A stretch of DNA of 33,768 nucleotides from Planctomycetota bacterium. Its GTDB lineage: Bacteria > Planctomycetota > B15-G4 > SIAN01. The stretch lies in assembly GCA_016872815.1 (NCBI GenBank), contig VGYY01000007.1:1-33768 (forward strand), given 5' to 3'. A model generated the notes under the pieces. The model was not told the DNA's origin, made no database searches, and saw only the letters and a list, made by a program, of their open reading frames with translations. This document shows, one piece after another, positions 8,254 through 15,708 of this stretch (its first letter is position 1; each line of letters starts with the position of its first letter). Both the position numbers and the translations under genes were made by a program.

Positions 8254-9531
8254 ATGACGGTCGTCTCGGGGAGTTGCGTCGCCGCAGTCGTGCTGTTGGC
8301 GTGGTGCGGCCAAGTCCAGGCGCAGTCCGACCTGGATGCGAAGCTGAAGCGGTTGAACGACACGTTGCAGGCCGATGCGGCGCTCTCGGCCGACGTCAAG
8401 GCGGCGCTGTCCGACTTCGCGGCGGCGGCGGCGGCGGCGGCGGAGGGCGGCGGCGGACTCGGCGCGTGGGCCGACAAGCTCAAGTGGTACGGCGACTTCC
8501 GGCTCCGCCACGAGACCGATTTCCACCTGCACGACAGGGAAGACCGCAACCGCGAACGCGTTCGGCTGCGCGTCGGCGGCACGTATCAGGTCAACGATGA
8601 GCTGCTGGTCGGCGCGCGCGTGCTGACCGGCAGCGTGACCGACGAGAACTCGCCCCACCAGAACCTGGGCGGCACGTTCGACAAGTTCACGCTCAGCCTC
8701 GATCGCGCCTTCGCCACCTGGAAACCGCCGGCGGTGAAGGGGCTGTGGGTGACGGGGGGCAAGTTCAGCCACCCGATCGACCGCAACCCGGTCTACGACC
8801 AGCTGGTCTGGGACGAAGACGTGCAACCGACCGGCGTCGCGATGGGCCGCGCGTACGACTCGTTCAAGTGGATGGCGGGCGAGTACCTGATCCTCGACAA
8901 CGCGACCAGCGGCACGCTCGAGTCGGCCGCGGTCTTCGTCGCCCAGGTCAGCAGCTGGATGAAGGTGGGCGACTCGGACCGGCTCACCGGCGCGCTCACC
9001 GTCTATCGCTACGGCCAGCTGAACCCCGACGACATCAACGGCAGCCGCCTCTTCGGCGAGAACCTCGGCAACGCGACCATCGATACCACCGGCGACGCGG
9101 TGCCGGACGACTATGCCTCGCGCTTCACGATCTGGAACCCGTACGTCGCCTACGAGACGGCGGCTGGCGGCAAGCCACTCGTCCTCGGCGGCGAGTACGT
9201 CTGGAACTCGCGCGCGCAGGTGAGCGGTGACCAGGGCTTCGGGCTCGGCCTCAAGTGGGGCGCGGCCAAGGCGAAGGGCGACTGGCAGGTCTACTACCAC
9301 TGGCAGACCATGCAGCAGGATGCGACGCTCTCCAACTTCACCAACGACGATTTCCTGTTCGGGACCAACTACCGCGGCAGCCTGATCGGCGCGCGCTGGC
9401 AGTGCCTCGACCAGGTCGAGCTCCACTTCTGGGGCTCGGCGATGCGCGTCGCCGACGTCGGCCCGGGCGCTGAAACGGACGCCGACGGGATGCAGTACCG
9501 CTTCCGGACCGACCTCAACATCCGCTTCTGA
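8254..9531 (+). CDS. putative porin (Porin_5-like outer-membrane barrel)
   Basis: The ATG at 8254 follows an AGGGGGG ribosome site and opens a clear signal peptide (AAVVLLAWCGQVQAQ), so the longer in-frame starts upstream (8179) are unlikely. The 425-residue protein has a short helical N-terminus (LDAKLKRLNDTLQ), an alanine/glycine linker, and then a barrel that begins WYGDFRLRHETDF, followed by NRERVRLRVGGTYQVNDELLVGARVLTG. These patterns (RxRxRLRxG, LDRAFATWKP, GGKFSHP) are typical of the Porin_5 'putative porin' family of Planctomycetota, Verrucomicrobia and relatives. It ends YRFRTDLNIRF with the terminal Phe used for barrel insertion. Substrate unknown. It converges on the glycosyltransferase gene at 9554. 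Confidence 0.85.
   Translation: MTVVSGSCVAAVVLLAWCGQVQAQSDLDAKLKRLNDTLQADAALSADVKAALSDFAAAAAAAAEGGGGLGAWADKLKWYGDFRLRHETDFHLHDREDRNRERVRLRVGGTYQVNDELLVGARVLTGSVTDENSPHQNLGGTFDKFTLSLDRAFATWKPPAVKGLWVTGGKFSHPIDRNPVYDQLVWDEDVQPTGVAMGRAYDSFKWMAGEYLILDNATSGTLESAAVFVAQVSSWMKVGDSDRLTGALTVYRYGQLNPDDINGSRLFGENLGNATIDTTGDAVPDDYASRFTIWNPYVAYETAAGGKPLVLGGEYVWNSRAQVSGDQGFGLGLKWGAAKAKGDWQVYYHWQTMQQDATLSNFTNDDFLFGTNYRGSLIGARWQCLDQVELHFWGSAMRVADVGPGAETDADGMQYRFRTDLNIRF
8419..8442 (+). repeat. (GCG)8 trinucleotide run coding for eight alanines
   Basis: Eight identical GCG codons in a row lie in the linker before the porin barrel, directly followed by a Gly4 stretch. Slippage here would change linker length in steps of one residue without shifting the frame. 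Confidence 0.85.
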
Positions 9532-9542
9532 GCGGTGAGCGG

Positions 9543-9568
9543 CGCGCCGCGAGTCAACGCGCGGCGCG
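9543..9568. terminator. hairpin between converging genes
   Basis: A 9-bp perfect inverted repeat (CGCGCCGCG / CGCGGCGCG) has an 8-base loop that contains the stop codon of the minus-strand gene. It lies between the porin stop at 9531 and the glycosyltransferase end at 9554. It has no T-tract; a shared terminator is possible. Confidence 0.4.
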
Positions 9569-11314
9569 GGCGAAGGTGATGCTCTCGGCGCGCGCGGCCC
9601 CGGTGGTCGGGTCGGGGCTCGCGCGACCGAGGGTGGATTCGCGCGCTGCGACGAGCGGTCGGTGCAGCGCCGCTTCGAGAGCGGCTTGCCACCCCGAGTG
9701 CGCCGCTTCCGGGAACGGCGCCTCGTTGTCGCGGTAGGTGACGGTCCAGAGCGCGGGGCTCGCCGCAGAGTCGGACGCCGTGTCGAACGCTCTCGCGAGT
9801 GCCGAGGCCACGGGCGCGAAGCGAAGCGAGACGTCGCGCGACCGCGTGAGGCGCAGCAGATGGAAGCGCAGTCGCCCCGACGAGCCGCGCCACCCGCGCA
9901 GGTCGGGCGCGCCGCCGGCGAACTCTGCCGGCGGCTCGCCGTTGCCGTTGCCGTCGCCGCCGTCATCACCGCCAAAGTGGCCGAAGACCGCGATGACGTC
10001 TCCCGGCGCGAGCTGCGCCGCGAACCACTCGAACGCTTCGCGGCTGCGGCGGTCCTGCTCGGTCTTCCACGGCTTCAAGCAGTCGCGGATCGGGCTGCCG
10101 AGCGCGAAGAGCAGCAGGAGCGCGGTGGCGACGGTCGTCGCGCTCGCGCGCCGTCGCACCGCCGCCGCCACGGCGGCGACGCCGCTCGCGGCCAGCAGGC
10201 AGATCGGGATGGCCAGATGGAGCGCGATGCGGGCGCTGCCGCCGAAGGGGTACTTCCGCAGCGCCGATGCCGCCAGCATCGGTAGGAGCGGCGCGAGCAG
10301 CACCAGCAGTTCCGCGCGGCGACCGCGGCGCCACCACGCGACGCCGCCAGCGACGCAGAGGAGGAAGGTCGCGCTGGAACCGAAGTTCGGGCCGCCGTTC
10401 GGGTAGGCGAGCAAGTTGCCGGTCAGTTCGCGCAAGAGCCACAAGGGCCAGCGCCACGGCTCCCCGAGCGGCAGGAAGTGGTCGTCCCAGTGGCGCGCGT
10501 CGGCGATCCGCTCCTCGCTCCACTGCTGCGCGTGGCCGAAGCGGAGGTACATCGCGGCGAAGCTGATGGCGACGGCGGCGAGCGCAAGGAGTGCGGGGAC
10601 GATCCGTCGGTGCGCGGAGAGTGGGAGAGCGGCGAGGCGAAGAGCGGCGGGCTTGCGCCGCACCTGCAGCAGTGCCGCTGCGCCACCTGCCCCGACCGCG
10701 ACGAAGATCGCCGGGTAGCTGCACCAGACCGCGATCACACCGATCGCCGCGAAGGCGAGCCAGCCGCGCGCGCTGTCAGCAGCCGTCCTCTCGTGCGCTG
10801 CGTCGGCACCGGCGGGCGGCGTGCGCCGGCTCGCGGCCAGCCGCCGCCCGGCTCCGTAGAGGAGCACGCCGGCCAGCAGGTCGAACGCGTACGGCTTCAC
10901 TTCGGCGCCGTGGCGAATCAGGTAGTAGCTGGCGCCGAACCAGGCGACGGAGAGCAGCGCCGTCGCGGGTGACAGCGCCGGGCCGGCCATGCGTCGCGCC
11001 AGTCGCGCGAACAGCAACAGCGCCGCGATCCCAGCCAGGAGCGCCGGCAACCGCAGCGCGAGCGTCGCGCCGTCGAACCGCTGCGCCAGCCACCCGGTCG
11101 GCAGCAGCCAGCCGAGCGGCACCACCATCTCGAACTCGAGCGGCGCGAGCAGCCCGGAGAGATCGCGCGCCAGCAGGCTGCAGCCGACGAACGCCTCGTC
11201 GCCCCAGATCGGGAAGTCGAGGCCCCAACGCACCAGCCGCGCCAGCAGCGCGACGCCGAGCACGATCGCAAGACCGCGTCGCCCGCGCAGGCCGCGACGC
11301 AGCGCCGCGATCAT
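9554..11314 (-). CDS. GT39/PMT-like polytopic membrane glycosyltransferase
   Basis: This 586-residue membrane protein starts at ATG 11314, which overlaps the stop of the upstream DUF885 gene as ATGA; the strict coupling sets the start. After a short basic N-terminus and first helix comes LDFPIWGDEAFVGCSLLARDL, the acidic first-loop motif (D/E) typical of lipid-phosphate-sugar-dependent GT-C enzymes (PMT/ArnT/GT39 clan). About ten hydrophobic segments follow through residue ~420, then a soluble C-terminal domain of about 165 residues (WFAAQLAPGDVIAVFGHF). Expected activity is transfer of a polyprenyl-linked sugar to a lipid or protein acceptor on the periplasmic side; the acceptor cannot be told from sequence. 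Last gene of the trmL-LON-DUF885-GT run. Confidence 0.8.
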   Translation of the reverse strand: MIAALRRGLRGRRGLAIVLGVALLARLVRWGLDFPIWGDEAFVGCSLLARDLSGLLAPLEFEMVVPLGWLLPTGWLAQRFDGATLALRLPALLAGIAALLLFARLARRMAGPALSPATALLSVAWFGASYYLIRHGAEVKPYAFDLLAGVLLYGAGRRLAASRRTPPAGADAAHERTAADSARGWLAFAAIGVIAVWCSYPAIFVAVGAGGAAALLQVRRKPAALRLAALPLSAHRRIVPALLALAAVAISFAAMYLRFGHAQQWSEERIADARHWDDHFLPLGEPWRWPLWLLRELTGNLLAYPNGGPNFGSSATFLLCVAGGVAWWRRGRRAELLVLLAPLLPMLAASALRKYPFGGSARIALHLAIPICLLAASGVAAVAAAVRRRASATTVATALLLLFALGSPIRDCLKPWKTEQDRRSREAFEWFAAQLAPGDVIAVFGHFGGDDGGDGNGNGEPPAEFAGGAPDLRGWRGSSGRLRFHLLRLTRSRDVSLRFAPVASALARAFDTASDSAASPALWTVTYRDNEAPFPEAAHSGWQAALEAALHRPLVAARESTLGRASPDPTTGAARAESITFARAAR

Positions 11315-13074
11315 CCCGAGCTCGCCCGCCGCCGCTCGATCCAGGCGGCCATCCGCGCGTCGAGCAGCTCGAGCGGCAGCGCCCCCTCGCCGAGCAGCTC
11401 GTCGTGGAAGCCGCGCAGATCGAAGTTCGCGCCGAGCGACTGCTCGGCCGCGCGGCGCATCCGCCAGATCGCGAGCTCGCCGATCTTGTAGGAGAGCGCC
11501 TGCGCCGGCCAGACGAGGTAGCGGTCGACCTCGACCGTGATGTCGTGCAGCGGCTTGCCGGTGTGCGCCGCGAAGAAGTCGATCGCCTGCTGGCGCGTCC
11601 AGCCGAGCGCATGCAATCCGGTATCGACCACCAGCCGGATCGCCCGCCACATCTCGTAGGAGAGCTGGCCGAAGCGCGAGTAGGGATCGGCGTAGAAGCC
11701 CATCTCGTGGCCGAGCGCTTCCGAGTAGAGCGCCCAGCCCTCGACATAGGCGTTGCAGCCGCCGTGGCGGCGGAATTCGGGCAGGTCGAGCTCCTGCGCC
11801 AGCGCGATCTGCAGGTGGTGGCCAGGGACCGCCTCGTGCAGCGCCAGCGCCTCGAACTCCCAGCGGGCGCGCGAGTCGAGCTTGCTGGTGTTGGCGAAGA
11901 ACCAGCCCGGCCGGCCGGCCTCGGGCGAACCCGGCAGGTAGTACGCCATGGTCTGCGACTCGGCGCTGAACGCCGGCACCTCGCACACGCCGTACGGCAG
12001 CCGCGGCAGTCGGCGGAACAGCCGCGGCAGCTGCGGATCGACACGCTTGCAGAGGTCGCGGAACTCCCGCAGCAGCTGCTCCGGCGAGGTGCAGTAGAAG
12101 CGTGGATCGGTGCGCAGGAAGTCGCAGAACGCGGCGAAGTCGCCGGTGAAGCCGCTGTCGCGCCGCGCCGCGTCCATCGCGGCGCCGATCCGCGCCACCT
12201 CCTCGAGGCCGATCGCGTGGATCTCGCGGGGCGTGAGGCGCGTCGTCGTCTGCTCGCGGACCTTGAATGCGTACCACGCCTCGCCGTCCGGGAGGTCGCG
12301 CCAGCCGGTGGTGGTGCGGGCGCCGGGGACGTAGCGGCGCGCCACGAACTCGTGCAACCGTTCGAGCGCCGGTCGCACGACGGCGGCGAACGCCCGTTCC
12401 GCCTCGGCGAGGAAGCGGCCGCCGGCCGTCTCGGCGCCGCGGCCGGATGGCCCGCCATCGGCGTGGCGCGCCGCCGCGACGTACGGCGCCAGCAGCGGCG
12501 TCTCGCGTGCCGGCCCCTCGAGCAGCTGCGCCACCTGTCGCGGCACGTCGCGCAGCACCACCTGCGGCGGCGTCACGCCGCGTGCCAGCCCTTCGCGCAG
12601 CAGCTCGATCGTCTGGTCGATCAGCGTGGGCAGCGTGAGCAGGCGCGCCAGCAAGTTGCCGCGGTCGGCGGCGCTCGTGGCCGGCGCCGCGGCGAGCAGC
12701 TGCGCCGGATCCTGATGGACCCCGTCCATCTGCGACAGGCAGAGCAGCTCGAACGGCCAGCGCGCCTCCTCGATCGACTGTTCGCACTCCTGCAGGAAGA
12801 GGTCGCGATTCAGGACGTCGGCGGCGGACAGTTGCCCCACCGTCAGCGTGCGCACCGCCTCGAGCGGAGCAGCCAGTTCGCCGCGGCGGCGCTCGATGGC
12901 GGCGCGCGACCGGTCGCTCCAGCGATGGTCGTGGCCCGGCACGCCGTTCCACGTCGCGCGCTCGGGGAACTCCGCCATCTCCCAGTCCCAGGTCGCGCGC
13001 AGGAGCCGGTGCAGACGCTCTCCGGCGGGACACGGTGTGGCGACGATGGCGGCGAGAGCGTCCTGGAGCGACAT
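11311..13074 (-). CDS. DUF885 family zinc metallopeptidase-like protein
   Basis: This 587-residue protein carries the DUF885 signature HEAVPGHHLQ near residue 415, an HExxxGH-type zinc site, followed by NAYVEGWALYSE near 445, which supplies the third ligand region. Other family hallmarks are YYLPGS, GWFFANTS and a C-terminal DFFAAHTGKP. No signal peptide is evident (MSLQDALAAIVATPCPAGERL), so it may be cytoplasmic, unlike many DUF885 proteins, which are secreted or lipoproteins. It starts 12 bp after the LON gene and overlaps the glycosyltransferase by 4 bp. Family members are thought to be peptidases or carboxypeptidases; the substrate here is unknown. Confidence 0.85.
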   Translation of the reverse strand: MSLQDALAAIVATPCPAGERLHRLLRATWDWEMAEFPERATWNGVPGHDHRWSDRSRAAIERRRGELAAPLEAVRTLTVGQLSAADVLNRDLFLQECEQSIEEARWPFELLCLSQMDGVHQDPAQLLAAAPATSAADRGNLLARLLTLPTLIDQTIELLREGLARGVTPPQVVLRDVPRQVAQLLEGPARETPLLAPYVAAARHADGGPSGRGAETAGGRFLAEAERAFAAVVRPALERLHEFVARRYVPGARTTTGWRDLPDGEAWYAFKVREQTTTRLTPREIHAIGLEEVARIGAAMDAARRDSGFTGDFAAFCDFLRTDPRFYCTSPEQLLREFRDLCKRVDPQLPRLFRRLPRLPYGVCEVPAFSAESQTMAYYLPGSPEAGRPGWFFANTSKLDSRARWEFEALALHEAVPGHHLQIALAQELDLPEFRRHGGCNAYVEGWALYSEALGHEMGFYADPYSRFGQLSYEMWRAIRLVVDTGLHALGWTRQQAIDFFAAHTGKPLHDITVEVDRYLVWPAQALSYKIGELAIWRMRRAAEQSLGANFDLRGFHDELLGEGALPLELLDARMAAWIERRRASSG

Positions 13075-13086
13075 CGCGCGGTCGGC

Positions 13087-13761
13087 TCAGTCGCCGTGCT
13101 GCGGCGTCGGCGCCTGCGGCTCGTCGCCCTTCTTCCGCGGCTTCTCGGCCGGCGGCGCCAGCGGCGTCGACGCGTGCTTCTCCAGCGCTCCGCGCGCCCG
13201 TTCGGCGATGTCGAGGCGCGAGTAGAGGTCGATCATCGTCGTGACGTCGAGCCGCAGGTGGAGCAGCAGCAGGTCGGTCAGCTGCCCGAGCGGCACGTTC
13301 TTCGGCAGCGTGACCGTCGACGACCGCGCCTTGAGCGCGGCGGTCAATTCGCGGCGCAGTCGCTGCGTCTCGCCCGGCGCCACCAGCCGCTCCGGCAGCG
13401 CCTCGATCGCGACCTTGCGATAGTCGCGATCGCTCGCCACCTCGGTCAGCTTCACCCGCTTCAACCCGACCACGAAGATCACGAACCGGCCGTCGGCGGC
13501 GCGTTCGTGGCGGGCGATCTCGCCGAGGCCGGCGATCTGGTGCACGGGCGGGGCGCCGAGGATCTCGTGCTCGTGGCCGGGCACGATGGTGCCGAGGACG
13601 AAGCGGCCGTTCTTGTCGAGGAGGTCCTCGATCATCTGGATGTAGCGCGGCTCGAAGATGTGGAGCGGTACTGCGGTGCCCGGGAACAGGAAGAGTCCCG
13701 GCAGCGCGAACAGGGGCACGACCGGGGACGGTGCGTGCGGGGAGTCGGTCGCATCGCTCAT
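13087..13761 (-). CDS. LON substrate-binding-domain protein (stand-alone)
   Basis: This 224-residue protein aligns over most of its length with the N-terminal domain of Lon protease: PVVPLFALPGLFLFPGTAVPLHIFEPRY at residues ~13-40, then LGTIVPG, GLGEIARHERAADGRF and GLKRVKLTEV. It lacks the AAA+ and Ser-Lys protease domains. Such stand-alone LON-domain proteins are common and of unclear role, possibly substrate recognition. The C-terminal 35 residues are charged and proline-rich and likely disordered. ATG 13761 is the first good start. It lies 29 bp after trmL and 12 bp before the DUF885 gene, consistent with one operon. Confidence 0.85.
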   Translation of the reverse strand: MSDATDSPHAPSPVVPLFALPGLFLFPGTAVPLHIFEPRYIQMIEDLLDKNGRFVLGTIVPGHEHEILGAPPVHQIAGLGEIARHERAADGRFVIFVVGLKRVKLTEVASDRDYRKVAIEALPERLVAPGETQRLRRELTAALKARSSTVTLPKNVPLGQLTDLLLLHLRLDVTTMIDLYSRLDIAERARGALEKHASTPLAPPAEKPRKKGDEPQAPTPQHGD

Positions 13762-13790
13762 TGCGGACGGATCGTAGCAGCGCCCCCCGT

Positions 13791-14282
13791 TCAGGGCAGC
13801 GGATGGCGGCGGCGGAATTCCGCCAGCGCGATCGCCGCCGCGCTGCTCTGGTTCAGCGAGCGGACCGGGCCGCGCGCCTGCGGGATGCGCACGCAGCGGT
13901 CGGCGAACCGTTCGCGCAGCGGTCGCGGCAGCCCCTCGCTCTCGGCGCCGAGCAACAGCACCGCCGGCGGCGCGATCGGCGCGACCGTGAGCGGCGTCGC
14001 CCCCTCGGCCGTCAGCAGCCATGGCGCGCCGAGCGCCGGCAGCGCCGCGAGGAAGGCCTCGAGGTCGCGGTGGACCACCGGCCGCACGTGCTCCCAGTAG
14101 TCGAGACCCGCGCGGCGCACGGCCGCCGCGTCGAGCGAGAAGCCGAGCGGCTCGACCAGGTGGAGCGTCGCGCCGAATGCGAGGCAGGAGCGCGCCGTGT
14201 TGCCCGTGTTCCACGGGATCTCGGGCCAGATCAGCGCGACGTGGAGATCGGCGGGAGGGGCGGGAACCGGCGGTGAAGGCAT
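13791..14282 (-). CDS. trmL: tRNA (cytidine(34)-2'-O)-methyltransferase, TrmL/SpoU family
   Basis: This 163-residue protein is near the usual TrmL length. It shows the three SPOUT motifs: NTGNTARSC near residue 30 (motif 1), LLLGAESEGLP near 110 (motif 2) and IPQARGPVRSLNQSSAAAIALAEF near 135-160 (motif 3, forming the AdoMet-binding knot). TrmL 2'-O-methylates the wobble nucleotide of tRNA-Leu isoacceptors. The Gln-Ala in motif 3 replaces the more common Met, a small deviation. ATG 14282 is the best start, though no clear Shine-Dalgarno is visible. It heads the four-gene minus-strand run and diverges from the zinc-ribbon gene at 14382. Confidence 0.85.
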   Translation of the reverse strand: MPSPPVPAPPADLHVALIWPEIPWNTGNTARSCLAFGATLHLVEPLGFSLDAAAVRRAGLDYWEHVRPVVHRDLEAFLAALPALGAPWLLTAEGATPLTVAPIAPPAVLLLGAESEGLPRPLRERFADRCVRIPQARGPVRSLNQSSAAAIALAEFRRRHPLP

Positions 14283-14381
14283 GCCGCGACGATAGGCACG
14301 AGGCGGCGCACGGTCGGCGGTAACGTGCCGGCCCGACCGGAGCCGCCGCCCGCGGCACGGCCCATCGGACGAGGACTCGCC

Positions 14382-14852
14382 ATGCCCGCCGCCGGACTGC
14401 TGCCGCTCTGCCCGACCTGTCTCGATCGCGTCACGGCGTGGACCGCGGCCGCGTGCCCGACGTGCGGCAAGGGCTCGCCGGTCGCCGAGTGCGACCTGTG
14501 CCAGAAGTCGCGCGCCGGCGCGTTCCTGCCGGACGACGCGAAGAGCGGCGGCGCGCAACGGTTCACCTGCGTCGACTGCATCGAAGACCAGCTCGAGAGC
14601 AACGTCTCCGACTCGATGTTCAACGCGGTGCTGGCCGGCGGCCTCGCCATCGTCGCGGTGCGTTACCAGGGTCGCTGGACGTGGCTGCCAGCGGCCACCG
14701 TCGCGCTGTTCGTCGCCGCGGCGGCGTCGCTGCTCCTCTGGGCGCGCGCGCGCCTGCGCCAGAAGCGACCGGCGCGGCACGCGGCCAGCGTCTGGAGTTT
14801 CCTCGGCGGTCGCGTGGCGGCGGCGCTGAAGAAGCGTCCGGGCGCCCGCTGA
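14382..14852 (+). CDS. small zinc-ribbon membrane protein, unknown function
   Basis: I do not recognise a family. The 156-residue protein has four CxxC pairs in its first 65 residues (CPTC, CPTC, CDLC, CVDC), suggesting one or two zinc ribbons, then a weak hydrophobic stretch at about 80-93 and a clear membrane helix at about 100-118 (LPAATVALFVAAAASLLLWA). A basic tail (RARLRQKRPARH, LKKRPGAR) follows, expected on the cytoplasmic side. The ATG at 14382 has a GAGGA site about 9 bases upstream and is preferred over the in-frame start at 14325. It is a single gene between divergent trmL and the converging pseudopilin. Confidence 0.65.
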   Translation: MPAAGLLPLCPTCLDRVTAWTAAACPTCGKGSPVAECDLCQKSRAGAFLPDDAKSGGAQRFTCVDCIEDQLESNVSDSMFNAVLAGGLAIVAVRYQGRWTWLPAATVALFVAAAASLLLWARARLRQKRPARHAASVWSFLGGRVAAALKKRPGAR

Positions 14853-14873
14853 CTGCCGCGGTCGCGCCGACGT

Positions 14874-15587
14874 TCAGTTGATCGGCAGCCAGGTCTGGCC
14901 GTCGACGGCCGCCGCGGGCTGGTTGCGGACCGAGAACTCGCCTGTGATGTGCCCGGCCGACCCGCTCTCGAAGGCGGCATCGGGGGTCGGCATCGAGGTG
15001 GTGCTGTTGTAGCTGGTGATGGCGCCGGCGCCGAGGTTCGACGTCTGCAGCACGTCGCCGTCCTGGTTGACGACGAAGGCGCGCTTGCCCGACGTGGCGA
15101 AGCCGGTCGGCCACGAGTAGCAGACCCAGGTGGTCTCGCACAGGTCGGCGTCCTCGCCCACCGGCGAGCCGCCGCCGGCCGCCTCGTTCACCGGCGCCCC
15201 GCCCGCCGCCGGCAGCGCCAGCGAGTAGACGTAGCCCGACTTGGTGACGACGCCATTGGCGTTGACCAGGCTCATCGACTTCGCCAGCGAGCTCGGCTGC
15301 ATCAGCGGGCCGTTGTTCGGGCCGGTGTTGTCGCGCACGTTGATCGCGCCGCCCATCTCGGCGAACCACGCGTACTCGCCGAGCCCGTCGGTGTCCTGGT
15401 CGATGATGCCCGACTGCTTGGCGACCGACTGCGCCGAGACGATGTGCTTCATCGTCGAGATCGCGGCCGACTCGTTCGACGAGAGCCGCGCCGAGAGCAG
15501 GTTCGGCAGCGCGATGGCGGCGATGATCGCGATGAGCGACGTCACGACCAGCAACTCGATCAAGGTGAATCCGCGAATCCGCCGCAT
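14874..15587 (-). CDS. type II secretion/type IV pilin-like pseudopilin
   Basis: This 237-residue protein has a class III prepilin leader: short basic MRRIRG, then cleavage and FTLIELLVVTSLIAIIAAIALPNLL, with Glu at mature position 5 as needed for N-methylation and assembly. The N-terminal helix continues with the small-residue pattern usual in pseudopilins (SNESAAISTMKHIVSAQ). The C-terminal part is a beta-rich globular domain with two Cys (LCETTWVC) that could form a disulfide. AGGGAG upstream of ATG 15587 supports the start. It lies 121 bp after the PHP gene on the same strand. No secretion ATPase or prepilin peptidase is near, so it is an orphan pilin, as is common in Planctomycetota. Confidence 0.85.
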   Translation of the reverse strand: MRRIRGFTLIELLVVTSLIAIIAAIALPNLLSARLSSNESAAISTMKHIVSAQSVAKQSGIIDQDTDGLGEYAWFAEMGGAINVRDNTGPNNGPLMQPSSLAKSMSLVNANGVVTKSGYVYSLALPAAGGAPVNEAAGGGSPVGEDADLCETTWVCYSWPTGFATSGKRAFVVNQDGDVLQTSNLGAGAITSYNSTTSMPTPDAAFESGSAGHITGEFSVRNQPAAAVDGQTWLPIN

Positions 15588-15708
15588 GGCACCGCTCCCT
15601 GGTGAGATCCTGAGCGGCCTCATCGGGCTCGCGGAGTGCGGAATGCAGCGGCACTTGCGCTGCGGGAGTCGCCTGCGAAATGGATTCCGGGTCGTCGCCC
15701 CCGACCGG

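Noticed and set aside
11315-13033. N-terminal extension of the glycosyltransferase frame on the minus strand
   Set aside because: The frame stays open upstream of ATG 11314, but that part overlaps the DUF885 gene in another frame and is low-complexity Arg/Ala sequence. The ATGA overlap marks the real start.
10591-14100. Plus-strand open frame of 1169 codons
   Set aside because: Antisense to the glycosyltransferase, DUF885 and LON genes, which have clear motifs; no recognisable domain in this frame.
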